Origin: Allobosea sp. 117
Lineage (GTDB): Bacteria; Pseudomonadota; Alphaproteobacteria; Rhizobiales; Xanthobacteraceae
Length of the DNA stretch: 64,000 nucleotides
Direction: 5' to 3'
NCBI RefSeq assembly: GCF_000702305.1
Contig: NZ_JNLC01000018.1
Span: forward strand, 186,001-250,000
Below are positions 56,064 to 64,000 of the stretch, piece after piece. A program made the translations under genes and the position numbers. The notes under the pieces were generated by a model. That model was not told the DNA's origin and searched no databases. It saw nothing but the letters and a program-made list of their open reading frames with translations. Each line of letters begins with the position of its first letter. Positions within the stretch are counted from its first letter, which is position 1.

Positions 56064-57005
56064 TCATGCCGCGGCCTTGAACGGGTTCTCGGCGTCGGCG
56101 TAGTTGACCGGCGTCATGTGCCAGCCTTCCTTGTGCTTGCGCCAGTAGGTCTCCTTCAGCTTAGCGCTGATCGGACCCGGACGGTCATTGCCGTAGATTC
56201 GGTCGTTGACGCGCGCGCAGGGCATCACGCCGCCGGCGGTCGTCGTCGTGAACACCTCGTCAGCCTCGAGCAGGTCTTCCAGCGTGATGGGGCCGATCAC
56301 CGGCTCCAGCCCGAGCTCGGGGCAGATGTCGAGCACCGACAGGCGGGTGACGCCTTCCAGCGCGCCGCGATCCGGGGTGATGACCTTGTCGCCCTTCACG
56401 ATGAACACGTTGAAGCCGGCGCCCTCGGTCAGGAAGCCTTCCTGGTCGATCAGGATGGCAGTGTCGAAGCCCTTGTCGTGCGCCTCGAACATGCCGCGCG
56501 TGAAGTCGCGCCACATGTAGTTCTTCAGCGTCGGGTCGAGCGACTTCGGCGAGATGCGCGGCACCGAGGCGACGAGGAGATGCGCGCCGCGCTCCTGCAC
56601 GTCCGGCTTGATCACGTCGACCCACGGCACCGCATAGGCGATGAAGGTGTTGTCGCAGTCGAGCGGGTTGCGCGAGCCATAGACGCGCGGCACGCCGCGG
56701 GTCGACAGCATGGCGACGAAGGCGTCCTTGAGGCCCGACAGGGCGACGACCTTGCCGAGGATGGTGCGCATCTCGTCGCGCGTCACGCCCGGATCGAGGC
56801 GGTAGCCGGCAAGCGACTTGTGAAAGCGGTCGAGATGGTCCTCGAGGCGGAAGAAGCCGCCATCGGTGACATGGACGACGTCATAGGTGACGTCCGAATG
56901 GGTGAAGCCCCAGTCGCCGACCGGGATCTTGGCCTCGGAGATCGGCACATAGGTGCCGTTCATGTAAGCGGCGCCCTTCGAGAAATCGGGGCTCGACTGG
57001 CTCAT
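56064..57005 (-). CDS. Fold-type IV PLP transaminase, (R)-amine-transaminase-like
   Basis: A 313-residue branched-chain-aminotransferase-family (class IV) enzyme. The PLP lysine is K161 in DPTLKNYMW. The N-terminal HSDVTYDVVHVTDGGFFRLEDH (residues 36-57) and LTEGAGFNVFIVK resemble (R)-selective amine transaminases more than IlvE or D-amino-acid transaminases, from memory of those sequences. It would move an amino group from a primary amine or amino acid to a 2-oxo acid. It is upstream of the PotABCD-like genes on the same strand (149-base gap). Confidence 0.85.
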   Translation of the reverse strand: MSQSSPDFSKGAAYMNGTYVPISEAKIPVGDWGFTHSDVTYDVVHVTDGGFFRLEDHLDRFHKSLAGYRLDPGVTRDEMRTILGKVVALSGLKDAFVAMLSTRGVPRVYGSRNPLDCDNTFIAYAVPWVDVIKPDVQERGAHLLVASVPRISPKSLDPTLKNYMWRDFTRGMFEAHDKGFDTAILIDQEGFLTEGAGFNVFIVKGDKVITPDRGALEGVTRLSVLDICPELGLEPVIGPITLEDLLEADEVFTTTTAGGVMPCARVNDRIYGNDRPGPISAKLKETYWRKHKEGWHMTPVNYADAENPFKAAA

Positions 57006-57144
57006 GGTGTTCTCCTTCCATCACCCGCTCCCAGCGGGCCGGAGAACAGCTTTCCTCTGAATGGCTCCATCAAAAAGCACCGCTTCGGTGCAAAAGGACG
57101 GGGCCACTTTCAGTGCGCGAAGGATCCTGGCCCACACGACGACG

Positions 57145-57184
57145 CCATCCTGAGGTGCGAGCGGGAGCGAGCCCCGAAGGATGG
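57145..57184. repeat. Palindromic intergenic repeat, copy 1
   Basis: CCATCCTGAGGTGC at the left and CCCCGAAGGATGG at the right form an outer palindrome with an inner GC-rich part. It is the same family as copies at 57214 and 63951. It lies in the 280-base gap between the transaminase and ssuA, which holds no gene. Confidence 0.7.
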
Positions 57185-57213
57185 TGTTCCGGGTTGGGGC
57201 GATAACGCGCGTG

Positions 57214-57252
57214 CGTGCTTCGAGGCCGGCCTTTCGGCCGGCACCTCAGCAT
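57214..57252. repeat. Palindromic intergenic repeat, copy 2 (inverted)
   Basis: The sequence runs CGTGCTTCGAGGCCGGCC, TTT, CGGCCGGCACCTCAGCATG. Read on the minus strand it gives CATGCTGAGGTGC ... GCCTCGAAGCACG, so it is inverted relative to copy 1, about 30 bases away. With its strong stem it may also end ssuA transcription. Confidence 0.7.
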
Positions 57253-57285
57253 GACAGATCATTGCAGGAACGGAGCGCGCCCCGC

Positions 57286-58242
57286 TCAGAGCCCGATGCG
57301 CGGCACGGCGTCGGCGACGGTGATCTTCTTCGGCAGCAGCCCGAGCGCGAAGAAGGTGTCGGCCACAAGCTGCTGGTCGGCCACCACCTTCTCGGTCAGC
57401 GGCGCGACGCCGAAGCTCTGCCGGGCGACGGCGACGGCGAGCACAGGGGCCGGGATGCCGGTCGAGGGCGCCAGCTCCGCCACGGCGGCGGCCGGGTCCT
57501 TCTGGATCCAGTCGTCGGTCTCGCGGATGGCCTCGATGAGCTGGCCGATCACCTTCGGGTTCGCCTCGGCGAATTTCCGCGAACCGAGATAGAACTGGTA
57601 GTTCGGCACGATGCCCTCGGCTGTGGTCAGCGTGCGCGCCTTGATCGCCACCTCGGCGGCCGCCTGGAACGGGTCCCAGATCGCCCAGGCGTCGATGGCG
57701 CCCTTCTCGAAGGCGGCGCGGGCATCCGCCGGCGGCAGGAACTTCACGGTGATGTCGGTATAGGCGAGGCCGGCCTTCTCCAGCGCCTTCACCAGCAGGA
57801 AATGCACGTTCGAGCCCTTGTTGAGGCCGACCGTCCTGCCCTTGAGATCAGCGACCGTCTGGATCGGGCTGTCCTTCGGCACCAGGATCGCCTCGCCCTT
57901 CGGCGCCGGCGGCTCGTTGGCGAAGTAGATCAGGTTCTCGCTCGCCGCCTGCGCGAATATCGGCGGCGCCTCGCCGGTCTGGCCGATGTCGATGGCGCCG
58001 GCATTCAGCGCCTCCAGCATCTGCGGGCCGGCGGCGAACTCAGCCCACTTCACCGTGACGCCGAGCGGCTCGAGCTTCTTTTCGAGGATGCCGCGACCCT
58101 TCAGCAGCACCAGCGTGCCGTATTTCTGGAAGCCGACCCGCACCTCGCCGGCGGCGAGGGCCGGGCGCAGCGCCGGCGCGGACAGGGAGGCGGCGAGGCC
58201 GGCGGCGCCGGCGAGTACGGAACGGCGGGTGAAGCGGGTCAT
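57286..58242 (-). CDS. ssuA: Aliphatic sulfonate ABC transporter, binding protein SsuA
   Basis: A 318-residue periplasmic binding protein with a Tat-like signal (TRRSVLAGAAGLAASLS, residues 5-21; ALAAGEV cleavage). The mature part has VRVGFQKYGTLVLLKGRG and AIDIGQTGEAPPIFAQA, typical of SsuA. It binds alkanesulfonates for import. It is the last gene of ssuECBA, with a 62-base gap after ssuB. Confidence 0.92.
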   Translation of the reverse strand: MTRFTRRSVLAGAAGLAASLSAPALRPALAAGEVRVGFQKYGTLVLLKGRGILEKKLEPLGVTVKWAEFAAGPQMLEALNAGAIDIGQTGEAPPIFAQAASENLIYFANEPPAPKGEAILVPKDSPIQTVADLKGRTVGLNKGSNVHFLLVKALEKAGLAYTDITVKFLPPADARAAFEKGAIDAWAIWDPFQAAAEVAIKARTLTTAEGIVPNYQFYLGSRKFAEANPKVIGQLIEAIRETDDWIQKDPAAAVAELAPSTGIPAPVLAVAVARQSFGVAPLTEKVVADQQLVADTFFALGLLPKKITVADAVPRIGL

Positions 58243-58304
58243 GATAGGGTCCTGAATTGAAGGGTTGATCGGCCGTGCCGCTCCGCGTTGCGGAGCCGGC
58301 GCCC

Positions 58305-59075
58305 TCACCCGCCGAACAGGCGGGCGAGTATCCGGCCTTCGAGTTCGGCGAGTTCGGCCGAGCCGCGCCGGCGGGGGCGCGGCAGCGGCACGTCGAGATC
58401 GAGCGCGACATGGCCCTCGTCGATGAGGATGACGCGGTCGGCGAGCGCCAGCGCCTCGGAGACGTCGTGTGTGACGAGGATCGCGGTGAAGCGCTGATCG
58501 AGCCAGATGCGCTCGACCAGCCCCTGCATCTCGATGCGGGTCAGCGCGTCGAGCGCGCCGAGCGGCTCGTCCAGCGCCAGCAGCCGGGGACCGGAGGCGA
58601 GCGCGCGGGCGAGCGCGACGCGCTGCTTCTGGCCGCCCGACAGCACGGCGGGCCACTCGCCGGCGCGGTCGGCGAGGCCGACCTCGGCGAGCATGGCGCG
58701 GGCGCGCTGGTGCCGCGCCTCTCCGGTGACCAAGGCCGGCAGGCCGACCTCGACATTCGCGAGCACGCGCTCCCAAGGCAGCAGGCGCGGCTCCTGGAAC
58801 ATGATGCGGATGGCCTCGCCGTCATGCGGGCCTTCGAACAGGATGCGCCCGGCGGTCGGCCGGTCGAGCCCGGCGATGAGCCGCAGCAGCGTGCTCTTGC
58901 CGCAGCCGCTCTTGCCGATGACGGCCACGAACTGGCCGGCGGGGATCGCAAGATCGACCCGCTCCAGCACGCGCTTGTCGCCGAACTGGCGGCCGAGCCG
59001 CTCGAAGGCGACCCCGAGGCCATGCGTCGCCGCCGAGGCGGGAACGAAGCTGGAGGGAGCGGCAGCGAGCGTCAT
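58305..59075 (-). CDS. ssuB: Aliphatic sulfonate ABC transporter, ATP-binding protein SsuB
   Basis: A 256-residue ABC ATPase: Walker [11 protein letters not shown]-loop [11 protein letters not shown], signature [15 protein letters not shown], Walker [13 protein letters not shown] and switch VTHDVSEAL, of the nitrate/taurine/sulfonate type. It starts 4 bases after ssuC. Confidence 0.94.
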   Translation of the reverse strand: MTLAAAPSSFVPASAATHGLGVAFERLGRQFGDKRVLERVDLAIPAGQFVAVIGKSGCGKSTLLRLIAGLDRPTAGRILFEGPHDGEAIRIMFQEPRLLPWERVLANVEVGLPALVTGEARHQRARAMLAEVGLADRAGEWPAVLSGGQKQRVALARALASGPRLLALDEPLGALDALTRIEMQGLVERIWLDQRFTAILVTHDVSEALALADRVILIDEGHVALDLDVPLPRPRRRGSAELAELEGRILARLFGG

Positions 59076-59079
59076 CGCG

Positions 59080-59940
59080 TCAGCTCCGCGGCTTCTGGAA
59101 GGCCGGGTGCCATTTCAGGCACAGATGCTCCAGCACCCCGGTCAGCACGTCGGCGAGCTTGCCGAGCAGCGCGTAGATGAGGATCGCCAGCACCACGATG
59201 TCGACCAGCAGGAACTCGCGGGCCTGCATCGCCATGTAGCCGAGCCCTGAGGAAGCGGCGATGGTCTCGGCGACGATCAGCGTCAGCCACATGATGCCCA
59301 GCGCGAAGCGCAGCCCGACGAAGATCGAGGGCAGCGCGCCCGGCAGGATCACCCGCCGGAACAGCGTGAAGGGCGACATACCGTAGACCCGCCCCATCTC
59401 GATGAGCTGGGGGTCGACCGTGCGCACGCCATGCAGCGTGTTGATGTAGATCGGGAAGAACACGCCGAGCGCGACCAGGAAGAGCTTGGCCTCCTCCTCG
59501 ATGCCGAACCACAGGATCACCAGCGGAATCAGCGCCAGGTGCGGCACGTTGCGCACCATCTGCAGCGTGGTGTCGGTGTAGCGGCGCGACAGGTCCGACA
59601 GGCCGTTGGCGATGCCGAAGACGAGGCCGACGATGCCGCCGACCACCAGCCCGCTCAGCGCCCGCAGTGTGCTGACCGCCATGTGATGGACGAGATCGCC
59701 CGACTTCAGCGCCTGCCAGCCGGCGGAGGCGATGGCGGAGGGCGCCGGCAGCACGTTCGGCGCGATGAAGCCGATGCGCGACAGGAACTCCCACAGCGCG
59801 ACCAGCAGCGCCGGCAGGATCCAGCCGGCGATCCGCCCTTCCAGCGCCGCGAGGCGGGCACGGCGGACCGGCGCGCCGTCGGACGTATCCGCCCCGACGA
59901 TGGCCGCGCTGATCTTGGCGCCGCGCTCGACCAGCGACAT
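59080..59940 (-). CDS. ssuC: Aliphatic sulfonate ABC transporter, permease SsuC
   Basis: A 286-residue permease with about six hydrophobic segments and the contact loop [37 protein letters not shown] in the C-terminal half is typical of SsuC/TauC. The ATG at 59940 lies 1 base after the ssuE stop. Confidence 0.94.
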   Translation of the reverse strand: MSLVERGAKISAAIVGADTSDGAPVRRARLAALEGRIAGWILPALLVALWEFLSRIGFIAPNVLPAPSAIASAGWQALKSGDLVHHMAVSTLRALSGLVVGGIVGLVFGIANGLSDLSRRYTDTTLQMVRNVPHLALIPLVILWFGIEEEAKLFLVALGVFFPIYINTLHGVRTVDPQLIEMGRVYGMSPFTLFRRVILPGALPSIFVGLRFALGIMWLTLIVAETIAASSGLGYMAMQAREFLLVDIVVLAILIYALLGKLADVLTGVLEHLCLKWHPAFQKPRS

Positions 59941-59941
59941 G

Positions 59942-60523
59942 TCAGGCCGCCGCGCCGGTGAGGTCGCGGGCGCCCCGGCGCCGGCCGGACAGCGCGTGGA
60001 CGGCCTCCTCGACCAGCCGCTCGAAGCGCTGCTCGGCAAGCCCTGCCGCCACCGCACCATCGGCGAATTCGCGCTCGGTGAAGAAGACGCCGGTACCGAG
60101 CGGCTGCGCCTGGAAGAAGGCGAAGAGCGGCCGCAACTGATGCTCGATCGCCAGTGCATGGCGGTCGCTGCCGCCGGTCGCCAGCAGCGCAACCGGCACG
60201 CCGACGAGGCCGCGATAGTCGACGAAGTCGATGAAATGCTTGAACAGCCCGGAATAGGAGCCCTTGTAGACCGGCGAGCCGACCACCAGCAGGTCGGCAC
60301 TCTCCACGGCCTCGAACGCCGCCTCGACCGGCGCGGCGGCCGGGCGCGCGCGCAGCGCGCCTATCCCGTCCAGCGAAGCCACGTCGATCACGTCGGTCCG
60401 GACGGCGATGCCGGCCTCGCCCGCAGCCTTCGCGATGCGCTCCACGGCGAGCTGCACCAGCGACAGGGTACGCGAGGGAGACGACAGCCCGCCGCTCACG
60501 CCGACGATCTTAATCCTGCTCAT
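59942..60523 (-). CDS. ssuE: NAD(P)H-dependent FMN reductase SsuE
   Basis: A 193-residue flavodoxin-fold reductase: VGVSGGLSSPSRTL at the N-terminus binds the FMN phosphate, and VVGSPVYKGSYSG is the usual second motif. It supplies reduced FMN to SsuD. GGAGG lies 8 bases before the ATG at 60523. It is the first gene of ssuECBA and is divergent from the Rrf2 regulator. Confidence 0.93.
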   Translation of the reverse strand: MSRIKIVGVSGGLSSPSRTLSLVQLAVERIAKAAGEAGIAVRTDVIDVASLDGIGALRARPAAAPVEAAFEAVESADLLVVGSPVYKGSYSGLFKHFIDFVDYRGLVGVPVALLATGGSDRHALAIEHQLRPLFAFFQAQPLGTGVFFTEREFADGAVAAGLAEQRFERLVEEAVHALSGRRRGARDLTGAAA

Positions 60524-60569
60524 CAATCACGCCTCCAGGCTCGACAAACCTAGCCTTTCCATAATTCAT

Positions 60570-60584
60570 TCTAGTTGTCTATCG
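60570..60584. promoter_or_regulatory. Candidate operator in the ssuE-rrf2 divergent region
   Basis: TCTAGTTGTCTATCG, two TCTA units, lies in an AT-rich part of the 105-base gap between the divergent genes. A close relative (TCTATAGTCTAGCG) precedes ssuD, so both may be bound by the Rrf2 protein. Confidence 0.4.
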
Positions 60585-60628
60585 GAAAAATATATTATTA
60601 AGGCAGAGGGCAATTGTGGAGTCGTCGG

Positions 60629-61078
60629 ATGCTCACGAAGAAGGGAAAATACGGGCTCAAGGCGGCCCTCCACCTCGCCGCGCTGCCGCCCGAGACGACG
60701 GCGAGCGGCGCCGAGATCGCCGCCCGGAACCACATCCCGAAGAAATTCCTCGACGCCATCCTGCTCGATCTGCGCGATGCCGGCATCGTGCGCGCCAAGC
60801 GCGGGCCCGGCGGCGGCTACCGCCTCGCGACGCCTCCCGCGCAGATCCATGTCGGCCATGTCATCCGCGTGCTGGACGGCCCGCTGGCGCCGCTGAAATG
60901 TGCCAGCGTGAGCGCCAACCGGCCCTGCGAGGACTGCCCGAACCTGGAGCGGTGCGCCGTGCGCATCACCATGGGTCATGTCCGCGACGCCATGTCGGCC
61001 ATCCTCGACCGCATGACGCTCGAGGAGATGATCATGTTCAGCCGCGTCCGGCACCCGGACCTGATGTACCACATCTGA
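60629..61078 (+). CDS. Rrf2-family transcriptional regulator with four clustered cysteines
   Basis: A 149-residue Rrf2 protein: winged helix in residues about 1-65 (KYGLKAALHLAAL, GAEIAARNHIPKKFLDAILLDL, KRGPGGGYRLA), then C-x8-C-x2-C-x5-C in residues about 90-110, which could hold an Fe-S cluster. The ATG at 60629 gives the usual MLTKKGKYGLKA start. It lies between ssuE and ssuD and probably controls both in response to sulfur or Fe-S status (inference). Confidence 0.9.
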   Translation: MLTKKGKYGLKAALHLAALPPETTASGAEIAARNHIPKKFLDAILLDLRDAGIVRAKRGPGGGYRLATPPAQIHVGHVIRVLDGPLAPLKCASVSANRPCEDCPNLERCAVRITMGHVRDAMSAILDRMTLEEMIMFSRVRHPDLMYHI

Positions 61079-61155
61079 TGTCCCCCTCCCCGCCGGCCGG
61101 CATGCGCATTTTCCCGCACGGGCCCTGCGCGCAAAAGGGGCTTGCAGCGACAACA

Positions 61156-61169
61156 TCTATAGTCTAGCG
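61156..61169 (+). promoter_or_regulatory. Candidate operator upstream of ssuD
   Basis: TCTATAGTCTAGCG followed by an AT-rich run (61170-61183), 103 bases before the ssuD ATG, resembles the element in the ssuE-rrf2 gap. The rest of the 194-base gap 61079-61272 holds no gene. Confidence 0.4.
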
Positions 61170-61272
61170 ATTTTATAAATTTTAGCCGATCGCGCCGCTT
61201 TCCCGTTCCCTCGCCTCGCCGGATTTCCGGCCGGCGCGGGAATTGTGGGGGCCGCCGAGCAGGGAAAACGAC

Positions 61273-62463
61273 ATGTCCGACACCACCTCCACCGCAGCGG
61301 CCTCCAATGACGGCCTCAACGTCCTCTGGTTCCTGCCGACGCATGGCGACGGCCGCCATCTCGGCACCGGCATCGGCGCCCGCGAGCTCGACATCGACTA
61401 TCTGCGCCAGGTGGCGCAGGCGGCCGACCGGCTCGGCTATTACGGCGTGCTCATCCCCACGGGTAAGAGCTGCGAGGATTCCTGGCTGGTCGCCTCGGCA
61501 CTCGCGCCGGTCACCAAGCGCCTGCGCTACCTCGTGGCGGTGCGCCCCGGCCTCGCCTCCCCCACCCTCTATGGGCGCATGACGGCGACGCTGGACCGCA
61601 TCTCGGACGGCCGCCTGCTGATCAACATCGTGACCGGCGGCGACCCGGTGGAGAATGCCGGCGACGGCATCTTCCTCAACCATGATGAGCGCTACGAGGT
61701 CACCGACGAGTTCCTCCAGGTCTATCGCCGGCTGCTGGCCGGCGAGCGCGTCACCTATGCCGGCAAGCATATCCGCGTCGAGGACGCCCATCTCCTGTTC
61801 CCGCCGGTGCAGGAGGGTGGCCCGGCGCTTTATTTCGGCGGTTCCTCGGCCTCGGCGAACAGCGTCGCGGCCGACCATGTCGACAAGTACCTCACCTGGG
61901 GCGAGCCACCGGCGGCGGTGGCGGCGAAGATCAAGGAGGTGAAGGCGCTCGCCGAGGCGCGCGGCCGCAAGGTCTCCTTCGGCATCCGCCTGCACGTCAT
62001 CGCCCGCGAGACCGACGCCAAGGCGTGGGAGGCGGCCAACGACCTCATCAAATATCTCGACGACGACACCATCGCTGCGGCGCAGAAGGTGTTCTCCCGC
62101 CTCGATTCGGTCGGGCAGGCGCGGATGTCGGCGCTGCATGGCGGCCGGCGCGACAGGCTGGAGGTCAGCCCCAATCTGTGGGCCGGCGTCGGGTTGGTGC
62201 GCGGGGGCGCCGGCACCGCGCTGGTCGGCTCCGGCGAAACGGTGGCGGCGCGCATCCAGGAATATGCCGATCTCGGCATCGACAGCTTCATCTTCTCCGG
62301 CTATCCCCACCTCGAAGAGGCCTATCGCGTCGCCGAGCTGGTGCTGCCGCGCCTCAAGCTCAATCACGACATCGTCCGGGGAAGCTCGAAGGTGAACACC
62401 GGCCCGTTCGGGGAGACCATCGCCAACGACTACCGCCCGACTCTACGCGCGGCGCAGTCGTGA
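61273..62463 (+). CDS. ssuD: FMNH2-dependent alkanesulfonate monooxygenase SsuD
   Basis: A 396-residue bacterial-luciferase-family monooxygenase: [18 protein letters not shown] at the N-terminus, [41 protein letters not shown] and [11 protein letters not shown] near the C-terminus are SsuD features. It cleaves alkanesulfonates to sulfite and aldehyde. The ATG at 61273 has AGGGA upstream. Its stop overlaps the next start (GTGA). Confidence 0.94.
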   Translation: MSDTTSTAAASNDGLNVLWFLPTHGDGRHLGTGIGARELDIDYLRQVAQAADRLGYYGVLIPTGKSCEDSWLVASALAPVTKRLRYLVAVRPGLASPTLYGRMTATLDRISDGRLLINIVTGGDPVENAGDGIFLNHDERYEVTDEFLQVYRRLLAGERVTYAGKHIRVEDAHLLFPPVQEGGPALYFGGSSASANSVAADHVDKYLTWGEPPAAVAAKIKEVKALAEARGRKVSFGIRLHVIARETDAKAWEAANDLIKYLDDDTIAAAQKVFSRLDSVGQARMSALHGGRRDRLEVSPNLWAGVGLVRGGAGTALVGSGETVAARIQEYADLGIDSFIFSGYPHLEEAYRVAELVLPRLKLNHDIVRGSSKVNTGPFGETIANDYRPTLRAAQS

Positions 62464-63905
62464 GCGGGCCGGCAGCCGAGGCTCCTGCCGCCATCGAGAC
62501 GCCGGTCGCCATCATCGGCGGCGGCGTCTCCGGCGCGGCTGTCGCCTGGCATCTGCTCACCCAGCGCCCTGACCTCGACCGCGTCGTCGTCATCGAGCCG
62601 CGTGCCGGCCTCGGGCGCGGCCTCGCCTATAGCGCCGCCGATCCGTCGCACCGCATCAACGTGCCCTCGACGCGGATGTCGCTGATCCCGGACCAGCCGG
62701 AGCATTTCAACGACTGGCTGGAGGCCTCGGGGCGGCTCGACCGCGATGCTTCCGCGCGCACGCCCGACGGGCGCAGCTTCCCCGCCCGCAGCGCCTTCGG
62801 CGACTATGTCGGCGAGACGCTGGCGGCGCTCGGCCCTCGCCTCGTCCACGTCGCCGCGGCGGCCGACGACGTCGTCACCACCGACGACGGCTACCGCATC
62901 GCCTGCTCGGACGGTCGCGAGGTGCACGCCGGCACCGTGGTGCTCGCGGTCGCCCATGTGGCGCCCTCGCCGCCCGGCATTCTCGGCCGCGCGCTCGCCG
63001 GCCATCCCCGCTTCGTGCCGAACCCGTGGGACACCCCGGCGCTGGCCGCCATCCGCCCGTCCGACCGCGTCTTGATCGTCGGCACCGGCCTCACCATGGC
63101 CGACATCGTGGCGAGCCTCGATCGGCTCGGCCATCGCGGCGGCATCGTCGCCGTTTCCCGCCGGGGGCTGCGCTCGCGCGGCCACGCCACCGCCCAGCAC
63201 GACCCCTATGGCGACTTCGCCACCGCGCCGGCGCGCAGCGTGCGCGAGCTGGTGCGCCGGGTGCGGACGACGGTCGCCGCGGCCGAGGCCGAGGGCAAGA
63301 GCTGGCACTGCGTGTTCGACCAGGTCCGCCTGCAGGGCAGCGCGATCTGGCACGCCCTGCCGCTGACCGAGCGCGCCCGCCTGCTGCGGCATCTGCGCCC
63401 GTTCTGGGACGTGCACCGCTTCCGCATCGCCCCGCAGGTCGAGGACGGCATCGACCGCCGGCTGGCGGCGGGCACGCTCGAGCTGCGCACCGCCTCGCTG
63501 CAGGGCGTCGAGCGCGACGGCGACGCGATCCGCGTCACGCTGCGCGGGCGGCGCAGCGGCGAGTGCGCGACCGAGGCCTTCGACGCCGTGGTGGTGGCGA
63601 CCGGCCCGGCGCATGGCCGGGTGTTCGCCGACAATCCGGTGCTTGCCGCGCTAGAGGCCCGCGGCCTCGCCCGTCCCGACCCGCTGCGGCTCGGCATCGA
63701 CACGGCGGACGACGGCCATGCCGTGGGGCGCGACGGCCGTCCCGTTCCCGGCCTCTACGTCGCCGGCCCGCTGGCGCGCGGCACGGTCGGCGAGCTGATG
63801 GGCCTGCCGGACGTGACGAACTATGCCGTGCGTATCGCCGCCGCGGTGGCCGCCGAGCTCGACGCGCCCGACAGCGCCGCCGCGCCGCGTTACGCGAGCG
63901 CGTAG
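62460..63905 (+). CDS. FAD/NAD(P)-binding oxidoreductase coupled to ssuD
   Basis: A 481-residue flavoprotein. The FAD Rossmann motif [13 protein letters not shown] lies at residues about 18-30, a second nucleotide site [16 protein letters not shown] near 205-220, and VVVATGP near 380. It resembles the COG4529-like group, whose reactions are mostly unknown. The GTG at 62460 overlaps the ssuD stop, so its product probably takes part in sulfonate or sulfite metabolism. It is not SsuE, which is encoded separately. Confidence 0.82.
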   Translation: MSGPAAEAPAAIETPVAIIGGGVSGAAVAWHLLTQRPDLDRVVVIEPRAGLGRGLAYSAADPSHRINVPSTRMSLIPDQPEHFNDWLEASGRLDRDASARTPDGRSFPARSAFGDYVGETLAALGPRLVHVAAAADDVVTTDDGYRIACSDGREVHAGTVVLAVAHVAPSPPGILGRALAGHPRFVPNPWDTPALAAIRPSDRVLIVGTGLTMADIVASLDRLGHRGGIVAVSRRGLRSRGHATAQHDPYGDFATAPARSVRELVRRVRTTVAAAEAEGKSWHCVFDQVRLQGSAIWHALPLTERARLLRHLRPFWDVHRFRIAPQVEDGIDRRLAAGTLELRTASLQGVERDGDAIRVTLRGRRSGECATEAFDAVVVATGPAHGRVFADNPVLAALEARGLARPDPLRLGIDTADDGHAVGRDGRPVPGLYVAGPLARGTVGELMGLPDVTNYAVRIAAAVAAELDAPDSAAAPRYASA

Positions 63906-63950
63906 CGCGCGTCTTCTCCGAACCAGCTTGGGCGACTTACTCGGGCAACG

Positions 63951-63993
63951 TCATCCTGAGGTGCTCGACCGTAGGTCGAGCCTCGAAGGATGG
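63951..63993. repeat. Palindromic intergenic repeat, copy 3
   Basis: CATCCTGAGG at the left and CGAAGGATG at the right enclose a perfect inner stem GCTCGACC-GTA-GGTCGAGC. Same orientation and outer arms as copy 1. The last 95 bases of the window (63906-64000) hold no other feature. Confidence 0.75.
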
Positions 63994-64000
63994 TCACCCC

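Noticed and set aside
57214-57252. Simple Rho-independent terminator for ssuA
   Set aside because: There is no T-run, and the arms match the dispersed repeat family, so it is listed as a repeat; a secondary terminator role remains possible.
61142-61163. Housekeeping -35/-10 promoter (TTGCAG ... TATAGT) before ssuD
   Set aside because: The spacing between the two boxes is only about 10 bases instead of about 17.

Overview
The window is very GC-rich DNA from what is most likely an alphaproteobacterium of the order Hyphomicrobiales, possibly a Xanthobacteraceae-type hydrogen oxidiser. The clues are the Aap-type amino-acid ABC operon, a hup/hyp cluster in the Rhodobacter/rhizobial order, many LysR and GntR regulators, short stop/start overlaps, and CATCCTGAGGTGC-type palindromic repeats. 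The taxonomic guess is inference. I saw no rRNA, tRNA, CRISPR array, transposase or phage gene, and no gene-free stretch longer than about 290 bases.

Layout. 1-12395 (+): the 3' part of a LysR regulator; a four-gene AapJQMP-like amino-acid importer; then a tightly coupled catabolic set (TPP-dependent enzyme, hydantoinase/oxoprolinase A and B subunits, class I aminotransferase, uronate-dehydrogenase-like reductase). 12418-33111 (-): a complete uptake [NiFe]-hydrogenase island read as hupT-hupU-hupV-hypF-hupS-hupL-hupC-hupD-hupF-hupG-hupH-hupJ-hupK-hypA-hypB-hupR-hypC-hypD-hypE-hupE plus a CBS-domain gene. It holds the enzyme, its cytochrome b, the H2 sensor (HupUV), the sensor kinase (HupT), the NtrC-type regulator (HupR) and all maturation factors. 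A consensus -24/-12 (sigma-54) promoter precedes hupS and a strong terminator follows hupC.

33163-41884: an MFS transporter divergent from a LysR gene, then a second LysR gene divergent from a three-gene unit (an alpha/beta-hydrolase-fold protein that lacks its catalytic Ser and His, an RND adaptor and an RND pump). 41952-49942 (-): a TctCBA-type tripartite carboxylate transporter embedded among three different MmgE/PrpD-family genes and one FCD-type GntR regulator. A similar 20-bp element lies upstream of the whole unit and directly upstream of gntR. 50192-57005 (-): a MocR-type regulator, a PotABCD-like ABC importer and a fold-type IV transaminase resembling (R)-selective amine transaminases, which together suggest uptake and deamination of an amine.

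57286-63905: an alkanesulfonate locus, ssuE-ssuC-ssuB-ssuA (-) divergent from a cysteine-bearing Rrf2 regulator, ssuD and a translationally coupled FAD/NAD(P)-binding oxidoreductase (+). Palindromic repeats lie at about 57.15, 57.22 and 63.95 kb. Overall the window looks like a string of complete scavenging modules (amino acids or cyclic amides, H2, carboxylates, amines, sulfonate sulfur) with local regulators, as expected of a metabolically versatile soil or water bacterium.
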